Counted from the stretch's first letter, positions 6,642-13,878 are shown. The stretch: DNA of 16,893 nucleotides from JAEUIZ01 sp046155605 (GCA_046155605.1 JBJXFQ010000040.1:1-16893); one strand, 5' to 3'. A program made the numbers and translations. Notes: a model not told the origin generated them from the sequence alone.

Positions 6642-9448
6642 GTGTAACCTCCCGTAACAAAGAACGCGGCCCAGTGCGCCGGGTGCATGCCGGCCACGCA
6701 CGCTTCTCGCTGCGCTGCGTGAAGTGACTCGGCCAGCGGGCGGCTGTCGATCGATCGTTGCAAGGCGATCACACGCCCGTACGCGTTGGAGAGCAGCGCG
6801 AGGCTCGAGGCGTCGTGCAATCGCCAGGGCGCATGCACGACGTGTTGGCACCCGGCGCTGAGCAAAGTGCGCACGAGCCCGAGCCGCTCCTCGCCGGGCG
6901 AGAAAGAACCTCGCCCCGACTCGCAGCCCGCCACGACCGCGATCGTGCCCGGCGACATGCACGCGGCGAGTTCGCGAGCGGTCAGCCAGCCGTCCGCGAG
7001 TCGGACGCGTGAACTGCCTGGGAACATCGGCGAGAAAGTGCAGTGGGCCGCGAGATGAAGCAGTGAGGCACCTGGGGCGGTGTCCCTCACGGCCTTCACG
7101 CTCGCTCCCGAGCCCGTGAGCGAGTTGGCACCGAGGACCAGAGATGCAAGCGTCGAGGCTTCGCGCTCCATCCATGGCGCGACTTCGTCGGCCACGCCGA
7201 TGAAGAGCGCGGGGCCAGCGACGAAGTTTGCGCGGGCGCGCCGCTTCATCGCCTCGGCGGCGCTGATGCCGGGGATGTACGCCACACGCGCGCGATCGTG
7301 CATCCAGCCTTCGCCTGTGTGCAGACCGTGGAACGGCACATCGTGCAGTTCGCCAAATGGTGCGATATGCAGAACGTTGGCACCGCCAAGGTGCCGTTCG
7401 ATCGGCTCCACGAGCGCGCGGTACAGATCCGCGGTGATCGCACGCCAGGCCTGCTCGGTGCTTGCGGGCGGCGCGTTCGAACTTGTGGCCTCTTCAACGA
7501 TCAGGCGGATCTTGCGGCACAGCGAGGAGACGGATCGTCGTGGCGCGAGGGGCCAGCGCACCTCGGCCCGACCGGGCGAGAGGATGAACGCGCCGAAGGC
7601 GTGCTCGTCTGCGAAATAGGCGATCGTTGCGGTGCCGACCGGCACGGCATCGGCCGCCTCGCGCAGGCTTGGCGTGCGCACGTCCGAGAGCGGCTCTGAA
7701 GCGGCCTGTTGCAGGCGCGCCGAGAGCATCTCTCGCTGTGCCTCGAGACGATGCATGGCTTCCATCGAGTCGCGTCGCCCGGCGGCCTGTCCCGTCCGCG
7801 CCTGCTGCTCGGCTCGGCTATAGAGCACGCGGAGACGATCGATGCACGCGACATGACGGCGCGAGAGGTCGGCTGCATCCTCTTCATAGGCCGGCGCGCC
7901 CCGCCGGGCGGAACCCGACACGACCGCTTCGGCCAACGCGCGGGACCGGAACAGTTCGCAGGCACGGAAGGCATCCTCGATCCGGCCTGCGTCGAGGGCG
8001 GCGACACACGCCTCCATCGGCAGGCGATGCCAACCATCAGCGAAGGAGGCTCGCAGGTCGCCGCTCCGGGCAACATAGCGGAGCCGTTCGGCGGAAGCGG
8101 TCGCGCGGCGGTACCGGTCGGCGGCCTGGTCGACGTCGCCGCGATTCGATGCCAGCCTGGCGCGAACGTGGTCCACACGGGCCTGCTGCACCACGGTCAG
8201 GTTCCGGGCCGTGTCTTCCAACTCGACGATGATCGACTCCGCATCAGGGAGTCGTTGGGCGTCTACGAGGGCCGAGGCGATCTCGGCCGCAAGCGTCGCC
8301 CACACCACCGGGCGCACCAGCAGTTCCGTGAGCGCGGGACGGATCGACCCGAGATCCGTCGCCGACGCCGTGCCGGCTCGTACGCGGGCGATGAGGGCCA
8401 GGACTCGAACTTCCGGCGGCACCTCTGCCTGCATCTCCGACAACGCCGCTCGCCCCTCATCGAGGGTCACGAGTCCGGCGACGTGATCACCCTGCCGGAC
8501 CAGGAGCGAACCAAAGCCGAAGCAGGCCCGCGACAACTCACGCCGCAGCCCCGCGGTGCGGAGGAGCGCGAGGGCGTCGGCATACCGCGCCGAGGCCTCA
8601 CGCCAGGCTCCGAATGAGGCAAGGGCCTCGGCTTCTTCGGCGCAGAGTCGCGCAACGTCGGGCGTCGAGCCCGCGGCCTCGAAGACGCGGCGGGCTCGCT
8701 CGAAGCGGGGCAGGGCCTCGTCGAGACGGCCGAGCCGACTGTAGAGATCCGCCAAGTTGCCCTCGGCGATCGCGGCCGCGTGCGTGTTGCCGCCGGACTC
8801 GAACTCCAAGCGTGCGTCCTCAAAGGCGCGCGCGGCTTCGTCAAACCGATCGAGATCGAGGAGGGCCTCGGCCCGGTTGCTGTCGATCACGGCGCAGGCT
8901 AGCGCATCGCCGGCGAGCACAGCGCGAGACGCCTCGAACGCCCAAAGCGCCTCCGCCGGCATGCCCTTCATTCGAAGCACGATGCCCTCGTTGGTGCGGG
9001 CCTTGGCGGCCTCAATCGGGGCACCGAGCGCATCGAGCGCCTCGGCCGCCTCGCGCGCCGCTCCCGCCGCCTCATCCAAGCGTCCGAGGCGTGCCAGGGG
9101 CTGCACGAGCACGACCCGCGCGCGGGCGCGTTCCAGGGGCATGGCTTGTGAGTCCTCAGTCGCGCGCTCAAGGTCCGCTCGGGCCTCGTCGAGTTGCCCC
9201 TCGTAACTCCTCACGCAGGCCCGCGCCACGCGCGCCGCCACGGCGGCTCGCGGGTGCTCCTGCGCGAGCGCCATCAGTTGATCCGCGCACTCGGCAGCCA
9301 GCGCGAGATCCGAGAGCGCGAACCGGCGAATCCGCTCGGCTGCGTCGATCATGCCCGACTCGTGAAGCCGCCCGGCGTCGGCCTCGGCGCGCAGCGCGTC
9401 CAGGTCGGGAAGGCCGCTGGTTGGAGTTGGAGCGCTCATCGTCGGCAT
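6638..9448 (-). CDS. TPR-CHAT caspase-like cysteine protease
   Basis: 936 aa with no signal peptide or membrane segment, so cytoplasmic. Residues about 30-500 are alpha-helical repeats of TPR type; repeat-like A/L/G spacing is clear in LGRLDEAA (121-128), LDRFDEAA, LGRLDEALPRFERA and GDVDQAADRYRRA. A charged, probably coiled helical linker (about 520-590) leads to the CHAT domain (about 600-936). Its landmarks are present: IAPFGELHDVPFHGL (695-709), the catalytic His802 in LLHLAAHC, the catalytic Cys842 in VVAGCESGRG, the GEERLGLVR segment, and the closing HWAAFFVTGGY. CHAT proteases are clan CD relatives of caspases and separase; TPR parts usually sense a partner or ligand. The Cys-His dyad looks intact. 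ATG 9448 begins two bases after the preceding stop (TGAGCATG); ATG 9439 is an alternative. Its substrate is not shown by the sequence. The neighbouring anti-sigma-like protein and subtilase are the obvious candidates. Confidence 0.93.
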   Translation of the reverse strand: MPTMSAPTPTSGLPDLDALRAEADAGRLHESGMIDAAERIRRFALSDLALAAECADQLMALAQEHPRAAVAARVARACVRSYEGQLDEARADLERATEDSQAMPLERARARVVLVQPLARLGRLDEAAGAAREAAEALDALGAPIEAAKARTNEGIVLRMKGMPAEALWAFEASRAVLAGDALACAVIDSNRAEALLDLDRFDEAARAFEDARLEFESGGNTHAAAIAEGNLADLYSRLGRLDEALPRFERARRVFEAAGSTPDVARLCAEEAEALASFGAWREASARYADALALLRTAGLRRELSRACFGFGSLLVRQGDHVAGLVTLDEGRAALSEMQAEVPPEVRVLALIARVRAGTASATDLGSIRPALTELLVRPVVWATLAAEIASALVDAQRLPDAESIIVELEDTARNLTVVQQARVDHVRARLASNRGDVDQAADRYRRATASAERLRYVARSGDLRASFADGWHRLPMEACVAALDAGRIEDAFRACELFRSRALAEAVVSGSARRGAPAYEEDAADLSRRHVACIDRLRVLYSRAEQQARTGQAAGRRDSMEAMHRLEAQREMLSARLQQAASEPLSDVRTPSLREAADAVPVGTATIAYFADEHAFGAFILSPGRAEVRWPLAPRRSVSSLCRKIRLIVEEATSSNAPPASTEQAWRAITADLYRALVEPIERHLGGANVLHIAPFGELHDVPFHGLHTGEGWMHDRARVAYIPGISAAEAMKRRARANFVAGPALFIGVADEVAPWMEREASTLASLVLGANSLTGSGASVKAVRDTAPGASLLHLAAHCTFSPMFPGSSRVRLADGWLTARELAACMSPGTIAVVAGCESGRGSFSPGEERLGLVRTLLSAGCQHVVHAPWRLHDASSLALLSNAYGRVIALQRSIDSRPLAESLHAAQREACVAGMHPAHWAAFFVTGGYT

Positions 9449-9450
9449 GC

Positions 9451-10053
9451 TCACTCGCCGACTTGGATCGGGGGCAGTTCGATCTCCGTCTCGGCGCTCG
9501 CCAGGCGCACCGTCCACTCGCCAGGCGGAACCTCGAGTTCGAAGAAGCCCAGGTCGTCCAGCGGCCCCGAGACGCGCTCATCGCCGCGCTGGGCCGTCGC
9601 CTCCGCGGGGACGTCCGGACCTTCGAAGTGCCCGACGAGGGCCACGCGCGCCGGACCCGTGGTCTCCAGACGAATCGCGATCTGGCCCGCCGCGCTCTCG
9701 AAGCGGAGATGGCGCTCGTTGCCGGTGCCACGAAAGCCAGCAATCGCCGCCACGTCGGCGGTGTCGGCTTGCAGCACGGCCCGGACGCGCGCGATCAACT
9801 CGCGGGTGGTCGCTCCCAATCCGCCAGCGGGCGTTGTCGCGATCTTCAGCAGCATCGCCCGCGAGCGCGCCGAAACGGCGAACGAGTCGGCCGATGCGGG
9901 CGCGGTGCGGAGCCCATCCAGCACCCGTCGCATCTGCTCGACCCGGAGGCGGAGTTCGTCGTAGGCTCGGATCCGCGACTCAAACTCATCACGGACCGCA
10001 CTGTCCACTTCACCCAGAAGATACTCCGCGATGGTGTCGTCACTTTCGTGCAT
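9451..10053 (-). CDS. Soluble anti-sigma-like protein with beta-sandwich C-terminus
   Basis: 200 aa, no signal peptide, no membrane helix, no zinc-binding cysteines. The first 50 residues (AEYLLGEVD, then RDEFESRI and LRLRVEQMRRVLDGL) look like the helical N-terminus of anti-sigma factors of the RskA/zinc-less kind: a short LGE-type turn followed by acidic and basic helices. A flexible Ala/Ser-rich stretch (50-80) leads to a second part (about 85-197) that is probably all beta, with AGFRGTG, HLRFES, VALVGHFEG, PLDDLGFFELEVPPGEW and a final hydrophobic strand. I recall the same order of beta motifs in actinobacterial proteins encoded between ECF sigma factors and CHAT proteins. The start is ATG 10053, well supported by GAGGAGG five bases upstream. 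It lies 72 bases after the sigma gene and two bases before the CHAT gene. Most likely it binds the sigma factor; being a CHAT substrate is a further inference. Confidence 0.8.
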   Translation of the reverse strand: MHESDDTIAEYLLGEVDSAVRDEFESRIRAYDELRLRVEQMRRVLDGLRTAPASADSFAVSARSRAMLLKIATTPAGGLGATTRELIARVRAVLQADTADVAAIAGFRGTGNERHLRFESAAGQIAIRLETTGPARVALVGHFEGPDVPAEATAQRGDERVSGPLDDLGFFELEVPPGEWTVRLASAETEIELPPIQVGE

Positions 10054-10125
10054 AGAGCCTCCTCTTGAGTTCGAGAGCCTGCTCCGACCCGTTTCATACA
10101 TCCGGCGAACAAAATTCTCGCGGTT

Positions 10126-10710
10126 TCAACTCGGGCGGTTATCGGGCACCCTGCCCGAGCCTTCTTGTTCGCCCTTTGTTTCCATCAGGCGAGCGAGTTT
10201 GGCGAGGCATCGCTGGCGCGTGGGGCCGATACTGCCGACCGAAAGCCCCAGCGACTCGCTGATCTGCTGATAGGAAGCCCCGCCTGCATCCCCATACAGC
10301 GTGCGCAGAAGGGTCTGGCATCGCGGGTCCAGGTCATCAAACGCACGTAGGAGCGCGGCGGTGAACTCCAGTTGTTCGAGGCCTGGGTCGGGCAGGTACG
10401 CGGCCTCGGCCCTCGCCGACGCCTTGGCCGTGTCTGCGGCGCGGCGAGCGCGGATCAGTTTCCAGCACGCTCGCCGGCAGGTTTGGCCGATCCATGCCGA
10501 GACCTGCGCATGGTCGCGGATCGCGCCGAGGCGACGGAACAGGGCCGTGAAGACCGCCTGGGCCACATCGTCGCACTCCTCGGGCGTGAGCCGGTGCGAT
10601 CGTGCGATGGCGTACACAAAGCCCGAGTAGTGATCAACGACCTCGGCCCAGGCCTGCTGCTCGCCGGCCAGGCAGCGATCGAAGACTGAGCGTGTGGCGG
10701 GATCGGTCAT
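10126..10710 (-). CDS. ECF-family RNA polymerase sigma factor
   Basis: 194 aa. Region sigma-2 (about 22-90) contains the core-binding and -10-recognition helices (ECDDVAQAVFTALFRRL about 45-61, then VSAWIGQTCRRACWKLIR, 70-87). Region sigma-4 (about 115-172) has LDPRCQTLLRTLY and a helix-turn-helix, YQQISESLGLSVGSIGPTRQRCLAKL, that recognises the -35. Sigma-1.1 and sigma-3 are absent, as expected for the ECF group. The spacing between sigma-2 and sigma-4 is ordinary. A polar tail of about 20 residues follows sigma-4. The ATG at 10710 is chosen because the family begins with a short segment before sigma-2; no strong ribosome-binding site is visible there. The frame is open upstream to 11088 but that part covers the divergent promoter region and the next gene. 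It heads the block with the anti-sigma-like, CHAT and S8 genes and probably autoregulates it, as ECF factors often do. Confidence 0.94.
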   Translation of the reverse strand: MTDPATRSVFDRCLAGEQQAWAEVVDHYSGFVYAIARSHRLTPEECDDVAQAVFTALFRRLGAIRDHAQVSAWIGQTCRRACWKLIRARRAADTAKASARAEAAYLPDPGLEQLEFTAALLRAFDDLDPRCQTLLRTLYGDAGGASYQQISESLGLSVGSIGPTRQRCLAKLARLMETKGEQEGSGRVPDNRPS

Positions 10711-10924
10711 GCATTGACGCTTCTGTTTGGCAAAACGGCATCTGCGCAACTCGGCGACTGTCCAAGCCAAGTGTATTCGCCGCGCGAAAGCCGACCGGGG
10801 CATCTCGACTTCGGCCTGTCGAGTTTTTCTCTTGATGCTGTACGCGCCCACTCGGAGACGGCTCTGGACAGGCAACGGCCGCGAGCGGGCTTGGACCCCC
10901 CGACGGCCATGAAAGGGAGTTGAC

Positions 10925-11980
10925 ATGCGTACATCTGTGATCGCACATGCCATCGCCGTTCTCTCGGGCCTCGGCTTGGCTTCATCCGCGTCTGCACAGG
11001 TCGTGCAGACGGGCGGCCTGCTCAAGATCGCCACCGGTGGCGGAAGCGATGGCTTTAAACTGATCGTGACCGCCGCAGGAGCCATCAAACTCTACGGCGT
11101 GCCCGGTGTTCCCGACGGTCGCCAGTACAACGCCGTGACCTCGGTCGAAGTTCGCTCGAACGACGGCTTCGACACGATCGAGGTCGAATCGTTCGCGGCC
11201 GTCACGCCGGCGCTGCTGATCGACACGGGCACAGGCGGCTCGGACGTGTTCATCGACCTCAAGCCCTCGCTCTCGGGAGGAATGATCTCCTCGAATGTGC
11301 GCGTGATTGGGAGCGCGGGCGACGACAAGTGCTCGATCCGGCTGAACACCGCCGCCGCCGTGGCCCAGAACATCTGGGACATCAATCCCGGCGACGGCGT
11401 GAACCAGACGTATGTGCTCATCGACTCCGACCAGCCGTCGACCCGCATGGCGTTTGATCTTCGCTACGCGGGCGGGGCGTCGTACGACGTCATCAACGTC
11501 GATTGCATCGCCAACGCCAATGCCATCGAGGCGCGCCTGGGCATCACGACCGGGGGCGGTGCCGACGAGGCCATCGTCAAGGTCGTCCCTCTTCGCGCCA
11601 GCGCGGTGGCGCTGAACACGGCGATCTCGATGGGCAGCGACCGCGACAAAGTGACGCTCTTTGTCGATGAGGTGCGCAGTTCGTCCACGCTCGTCGGATC
11701 GGTCGCGCTTGGGGCGGGCGACGATGTGGCCGACCTTCGCTTCGAGGGCCGTGTCTTCTCCAACTTCGTGCTGGGTGCCGGCAGCGAGAAAGATTTCATC
11801 GGCTGGGGCGTCAAGGGCGATTGCTCCGGCAGCACGCAGTTGCGCGGCGGGCTCGGCGACGACTTCATCGCGTCGTTCATCGAGGGTTCGCTCTTCGGGT
11901 CGGTCTCCGCGAACGGCGGGCCGGGCCTCGACACGTTTGCCGGCCGCGGGACGCCTCTGAACTGCGAGATCATCGACTGA
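10925..11980 (+). CDS. Secreted protein with degenerate Gly/Asp beta repeats
   Basis: 351 aa with a clear signal peptide (MRTS start, hydrophobic core, SASA before Q25). The mature protein has repeating short strands separated by Gly/Asp turns: DTGTGGSDVFIDL (100-112), GSAGDDKCSIRL (129-140), TTGGGADEAIVKV (208-220), SMGSDRDKVTLFV, ALGAGDDVADLRF (261-273), GGLGDDFIASF (308-318) and NGGPGLDTF. They recall RTX-type (hemolysin-type) calcium-binding repeats but are irregular and do not form a uniform nonapeptide array, so a parallel beta-roll or beta-helix is an inference. No catalytic motif is visible. C136, C194, C300 and C347 are spread through the mature part. AAGGGAG sits five bases before ATG 10925. 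It diverges from the sigma gene with 214 bases between the start codons, a position where it could be a target of that sigma factor. I do not recognise a named family. Confidence 0.78.
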   Translation: MRTSVIAHAIAVLSGLGLASSASAQVVQTGGLLKIATGGGSDGFKLIVTAAGAIKLYGVPGVPDGRQYNAVTSVEVRSNDGFDTIEVESFAAVTPALLIDTGTGGSDVFIDLKPSLSGGMISSNVRVIGSAGDDKCSIRLNTAAAVAQNIWDINPGDGVNQTYVLIDSDQPSTRMAFDLRYAGGASYDVINVDCIANANAIEARLGITTGGGADEAIVKVVPLRASAVALNTAISMGSDRDKVTLFVDEVRSSSTLVGSVALGAGDDVADLRFEGRVFSNFVLGAGSEKDFIGWGVKGDCSGSTQLRGGLGDDFIASFIEGSLFGSVSANGGPGLDTFAGRGTPLNCEIID

Positions 11981-12047
11981 ACCGCGCGGCGCATTCGCGC
12001 GGGCGACTCGACGGAACCTCTTCTTTCACGTTCGCAGGGACGTGTGT

Positions 12048-12074
12048 AGGGCCGCGGCTTCACGCCGCGGTCCT
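12048..12074 (+). terminator. GC-rich stem-loop, possible terminator or REP-like palindrome
   Basis: CCGCGGC (12052-12058) pairs with GCCGCGG (12064-12070) across the loop TTCAC. Four more outer pairs (one of them G-U) make an 11-bp stem. It lies 68 bases after the stop of the secreted repeat protein. There is no U-tract after it on either strand, so a rho-independent terminator is doubtful; an extragenic repeat palindrome or mRNA-stabilising hairpin fits equally well. Confidence 0.5.
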
Positions 12075-12211
12075 GTTACATTCAGACCGGATCTCGTGAT
12101 GTAACTTTGTGATTGACTGATGTATCTGCATCGCGGCGGCATGCTCTGGATGGGTGTAACGAGCGGCACGGCCGCTCAGAGAGAAACGCACACATCACTC
12201 GGAGATCACCC

Positions 12212-13372
12212 ATGAAGTTTCGCACGACTTTGTTCGCCTCGATCGCGCTCGCCGGCCTGGCCGTGTCGGCCTCCGCACAGCCAGTCGCCCCGGTCTACAC
12301 GCGTACGCTGACCGACGCCACCACCGGCGACAACTCCTTCAACTTCGGCGGGTTCCGCTGGTGGAACGTCGACGCGGGCGCCGACTCCTACCAGAACGAC
12401 ATCTACGAGCGACCGCTCACGCAGACGTTCCAGCCCGTCGCCGGCACATACGCGGGCGAGGAGTACCACGGCTACGTCGACATCGCCGAGGCACGCTTCG
12501 GCTTCGACAACCGGTACCTCTATGCGTCCATCCGCGTCGTCAGCCTTCTGAAGCAGACCAAAGACGGCGTCGACACCATCGAGGGCCTGATCGCCCGCTA
12601 CGGCGTTCGATTCAGTGAGGACGCCGACGGCCGCAACGGCATCTTCCTGATCGCCGACCAGCCCCAGACCGCCGCGCTTCCCAACACGGTCTATACCAAC
12701 GTGAAGACCGAGGGGTGGCGCGACACCGACCAGGATGTGGGCGGCCGCGGCGGCCCGATCCATGGCCAGCCGGGACCGAGCGGGGTGAGCGTGACCAAGG
12801 TCAACAACCCGCTCGAGGAGTTCGGGCTCAACGGCTTCGAGCAGCAGTTCATTCAGAGCGACGGGATCCTCACCAACGGCGGCGAGATCGTCCTCTGGCA
12901 GCGGGTGAGCCCCTCGAGCAACACGACCATCGAGATCGCTCTTGACTACGTCGCGGCCGGTCTGACCCAGGCGCAGATCGCGAACATCCAGTTCCTGGAC
13001 TTCATCGCCTCCGCGGGCAATCCGCGGGGGCCTCAGGATTGCCTGTGGAATGACAAGTACACCGGACTTGAGGCCGGCTCGCCCAACATCGGGATCGGCG
13101 GCCTCTCCGAGTTCGGCACGCAGGGCCTCGTCAACATCTACCTGAGCGACAACGTCCGTGCCGCCGCGGGTGGCACGGCGTGCTACGCCAACTGCGATGC
13201 GAGCACGATCGTTCCGTTCGTCAACGTCAGCGATTTCACATGCTTCCTGAACAAGTTTGCCGCGAACGATCCGGCGGCCAACTGCGACGGGAGCGTCAGT
13301 GCGCCGGTGCTGAACGTCAACGACTTTACATGCTTCCTGAACGCCTATGCCGCGGGTTGCTCGGCACCATAA
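12212..13372 (+). CDS. Secreted protein with C-terminal GC-type dockerin-like domain
   Basis: 386 aa. A signal peptide (1-22, ending SASA) is followed by a large domain of unknown function (about 25-318) that looks all-beta. Its segment about 84-108 (YHGYVDIAEARFGFDN, then RYLYASIRVV) resembles the DOMON/CBM9-like pattern in which a ligand-binding sandwich carries a D..YLY strand; that is a tentative reading. Residues 324-383 are two 30-residue repeats, each with VNVxDFTCFLN and an NCD turn, with cysteines at C324, C328, C344, C358, C374 and C383. This is the GC-type dockerin-like module that caps many secreted proteins in Phycisphaerae; paired EF-hand-like loops probably bind calcium and mediate attachment. 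GGAG lies seven bases before ATG 12212, which also places the signal peptide first, so the longer frame from 12113 is rejected. A strong terminator follows at 13404. Confidence 0.85.
   Translation: MKFRTTLFASIALAGLAVSASAQPVAPVYTRTLTDATTGDNSFNFGGFRWWNVDAGADSYQNDIYERPLTQTFQPVAGTYAGEEYHGYVDIAEARFGFDNRYLYASIRVVSLLKQTKDGVDTIEGLIARYGVRFSEDADGRNGIFLIADQPQTAALPNTVYTNVKTEGWRDTDQDVGGRGGPIHGQPGPSGVSVTKVNNPLEEFGLNGFEQQFIQSDGILTNGGEIVLWQRVSPSSNTTIEIALDYVAAGLTQAQIANIQFLDFIASAGNPRGPQDCLWNDKYTGLEAGSPNIGIGGLSEFGTQGLVNIYLSDNVRAAAGGTACYANCDASTIVPFVNVSDFTCFLNKFAANDPAANCDGSVSAPVLNVNDFTCFLNAYAAGCSAP
13223..13342 (+). repeat. Tandem 90-nt coding repeat (two dockerin-like units)
   Basis: The 30-base segments 13223-13252 and 13313-13342 match at 27 of 30 positions and are offset by exactly 90 bases. 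The three differences lie at positions 8, 12 and 15 of the segment. They encode the two VNVxDFTCFLN motifs, so the repeat reflects an internal duplication of a 30-residue unit. Confidence 0.9.
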
Positions 13373-13403
13373 GACCGCGGCGGTTGCTAGAAGTCTCAAC
13401 GAC

Positions 13404-13442
13404 GAGTCACCGACCGCTGTGATTGGCGGTCGGTGACTCTTT
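13404..13442 (+). terminator. Rho-independent terminator
   Basis: A perfect 14-bp stem (13404-13417 with 13426-13439; GAGTCACCGACCGC and its complement) encloses an 8-base loop TGTGATTG and is followed by TTTC. It lies 32 bases after the stop of the dockerin-domain gene and should end its transcript. The run of T is short, but stem length and GC content are high. The minus strand has no T-run on the far side, so it looks directional. Confidence 0.85.
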
Positions 13443-13611
13443 CATGCCCGCGGCAAACATCGGCAGTTGGTGCCGTCGTCGCCGGAGCGAAGCGGCGCAC
13501 GCCGTTGTGCAACGACGAGCGGGCCGCGCGATTCGGAACCACTGCGCACTCAAAGTTGCCGTGACCTGTCGCGCAGACATCGCGGACAATGGGCCGGCGC
13601 TGGAGTGATGG

Positions 13612-13878
13612 TCAGTTCATCGGCTTCATGGGGCGCATCGGAGTGTTTCGCGACGCGGGTGCCGGTCGTTGCGTCGAGCGTTGACGCGACTCGGGGTTGT
13701 TCGGCTCTTCGATCTTGACACCCGGCGGGACGATCCCGCGGGCCGACACCACCTTGCGATAACAGCCGGCGGCCGCGAGAACCGCGATCACACTCGCGGC
13801 GACGATGATGAGGCGACCTGTCGCGCCGTGAGCCGGCACGCTAGTCAAACGCCGCCATCGATTGCCGATGTCGCTCAT
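13612..13878 (-). CDS. Small lipoprotein-like protein
   Basis: 88 aa of unknown function. A fairly long polar, basic head (1-22) precedes a hydrophobic segment (about 23-38) that ends in LAAAGC, a good lipobox with the cysteine at position 39. The head is long for a lipoprotein signal, so a simple membrane anchor is an alternative. The short mature part begins YRKVVSARGIVPPGVKIEEPN and then becomes a Pro/Arg/Asn-rich, disordered tail ending in PMRPMKPMN. I recall small Planctomycete proteins with a similar CYxxVVxxxG start to the mature part but cannot name a family. The ATG at 13878 lacks a clear ribosome-binding site. It faces the M16 peptidase gene, with only 39 bases between the two start codons. 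Confidence 0.6.
   Translation of the reverse strand: MSDIGNRWRRLTSVPAHGATGRLIIVAASVIAVLAAAGCYRKVVSARGIVPPGVKIEEPNNPESRQRSTQRPAPASRNTPMRPMKPMN

Noticed and set aside
6642..7175. N-terminal extension of the subtilase frame
   Set aside because: The ATG at 6641 puts a perfect signal peptide first and overlaps the CHAT stop; the extension is Arg-rich and lies inside the CHAT coding sequence.
10711..11088. N-terminal extension of the sigma-factor frame
   Set aside because: It would cover the divergent intergenic region and the signal peptide of the opposite gene, and ECF factors do not carry such a leader.
11220..11960. Repetitive GGCGACGA-type pattern as a CRISPR or DNA repeat
   Set aside because: The repeats are irregular in length and spacing and follow the codon frame of Gly/Asp turns; there are no spacers between constant repeats.
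13181..13372. Dockerin-like module taken as evidence for a cellulosome
   Set aside because: No cohesin, scaffoldin or glycoside hydrolase is present in the window, and this module type is a general C-terminal tag in Phycisphaerae.
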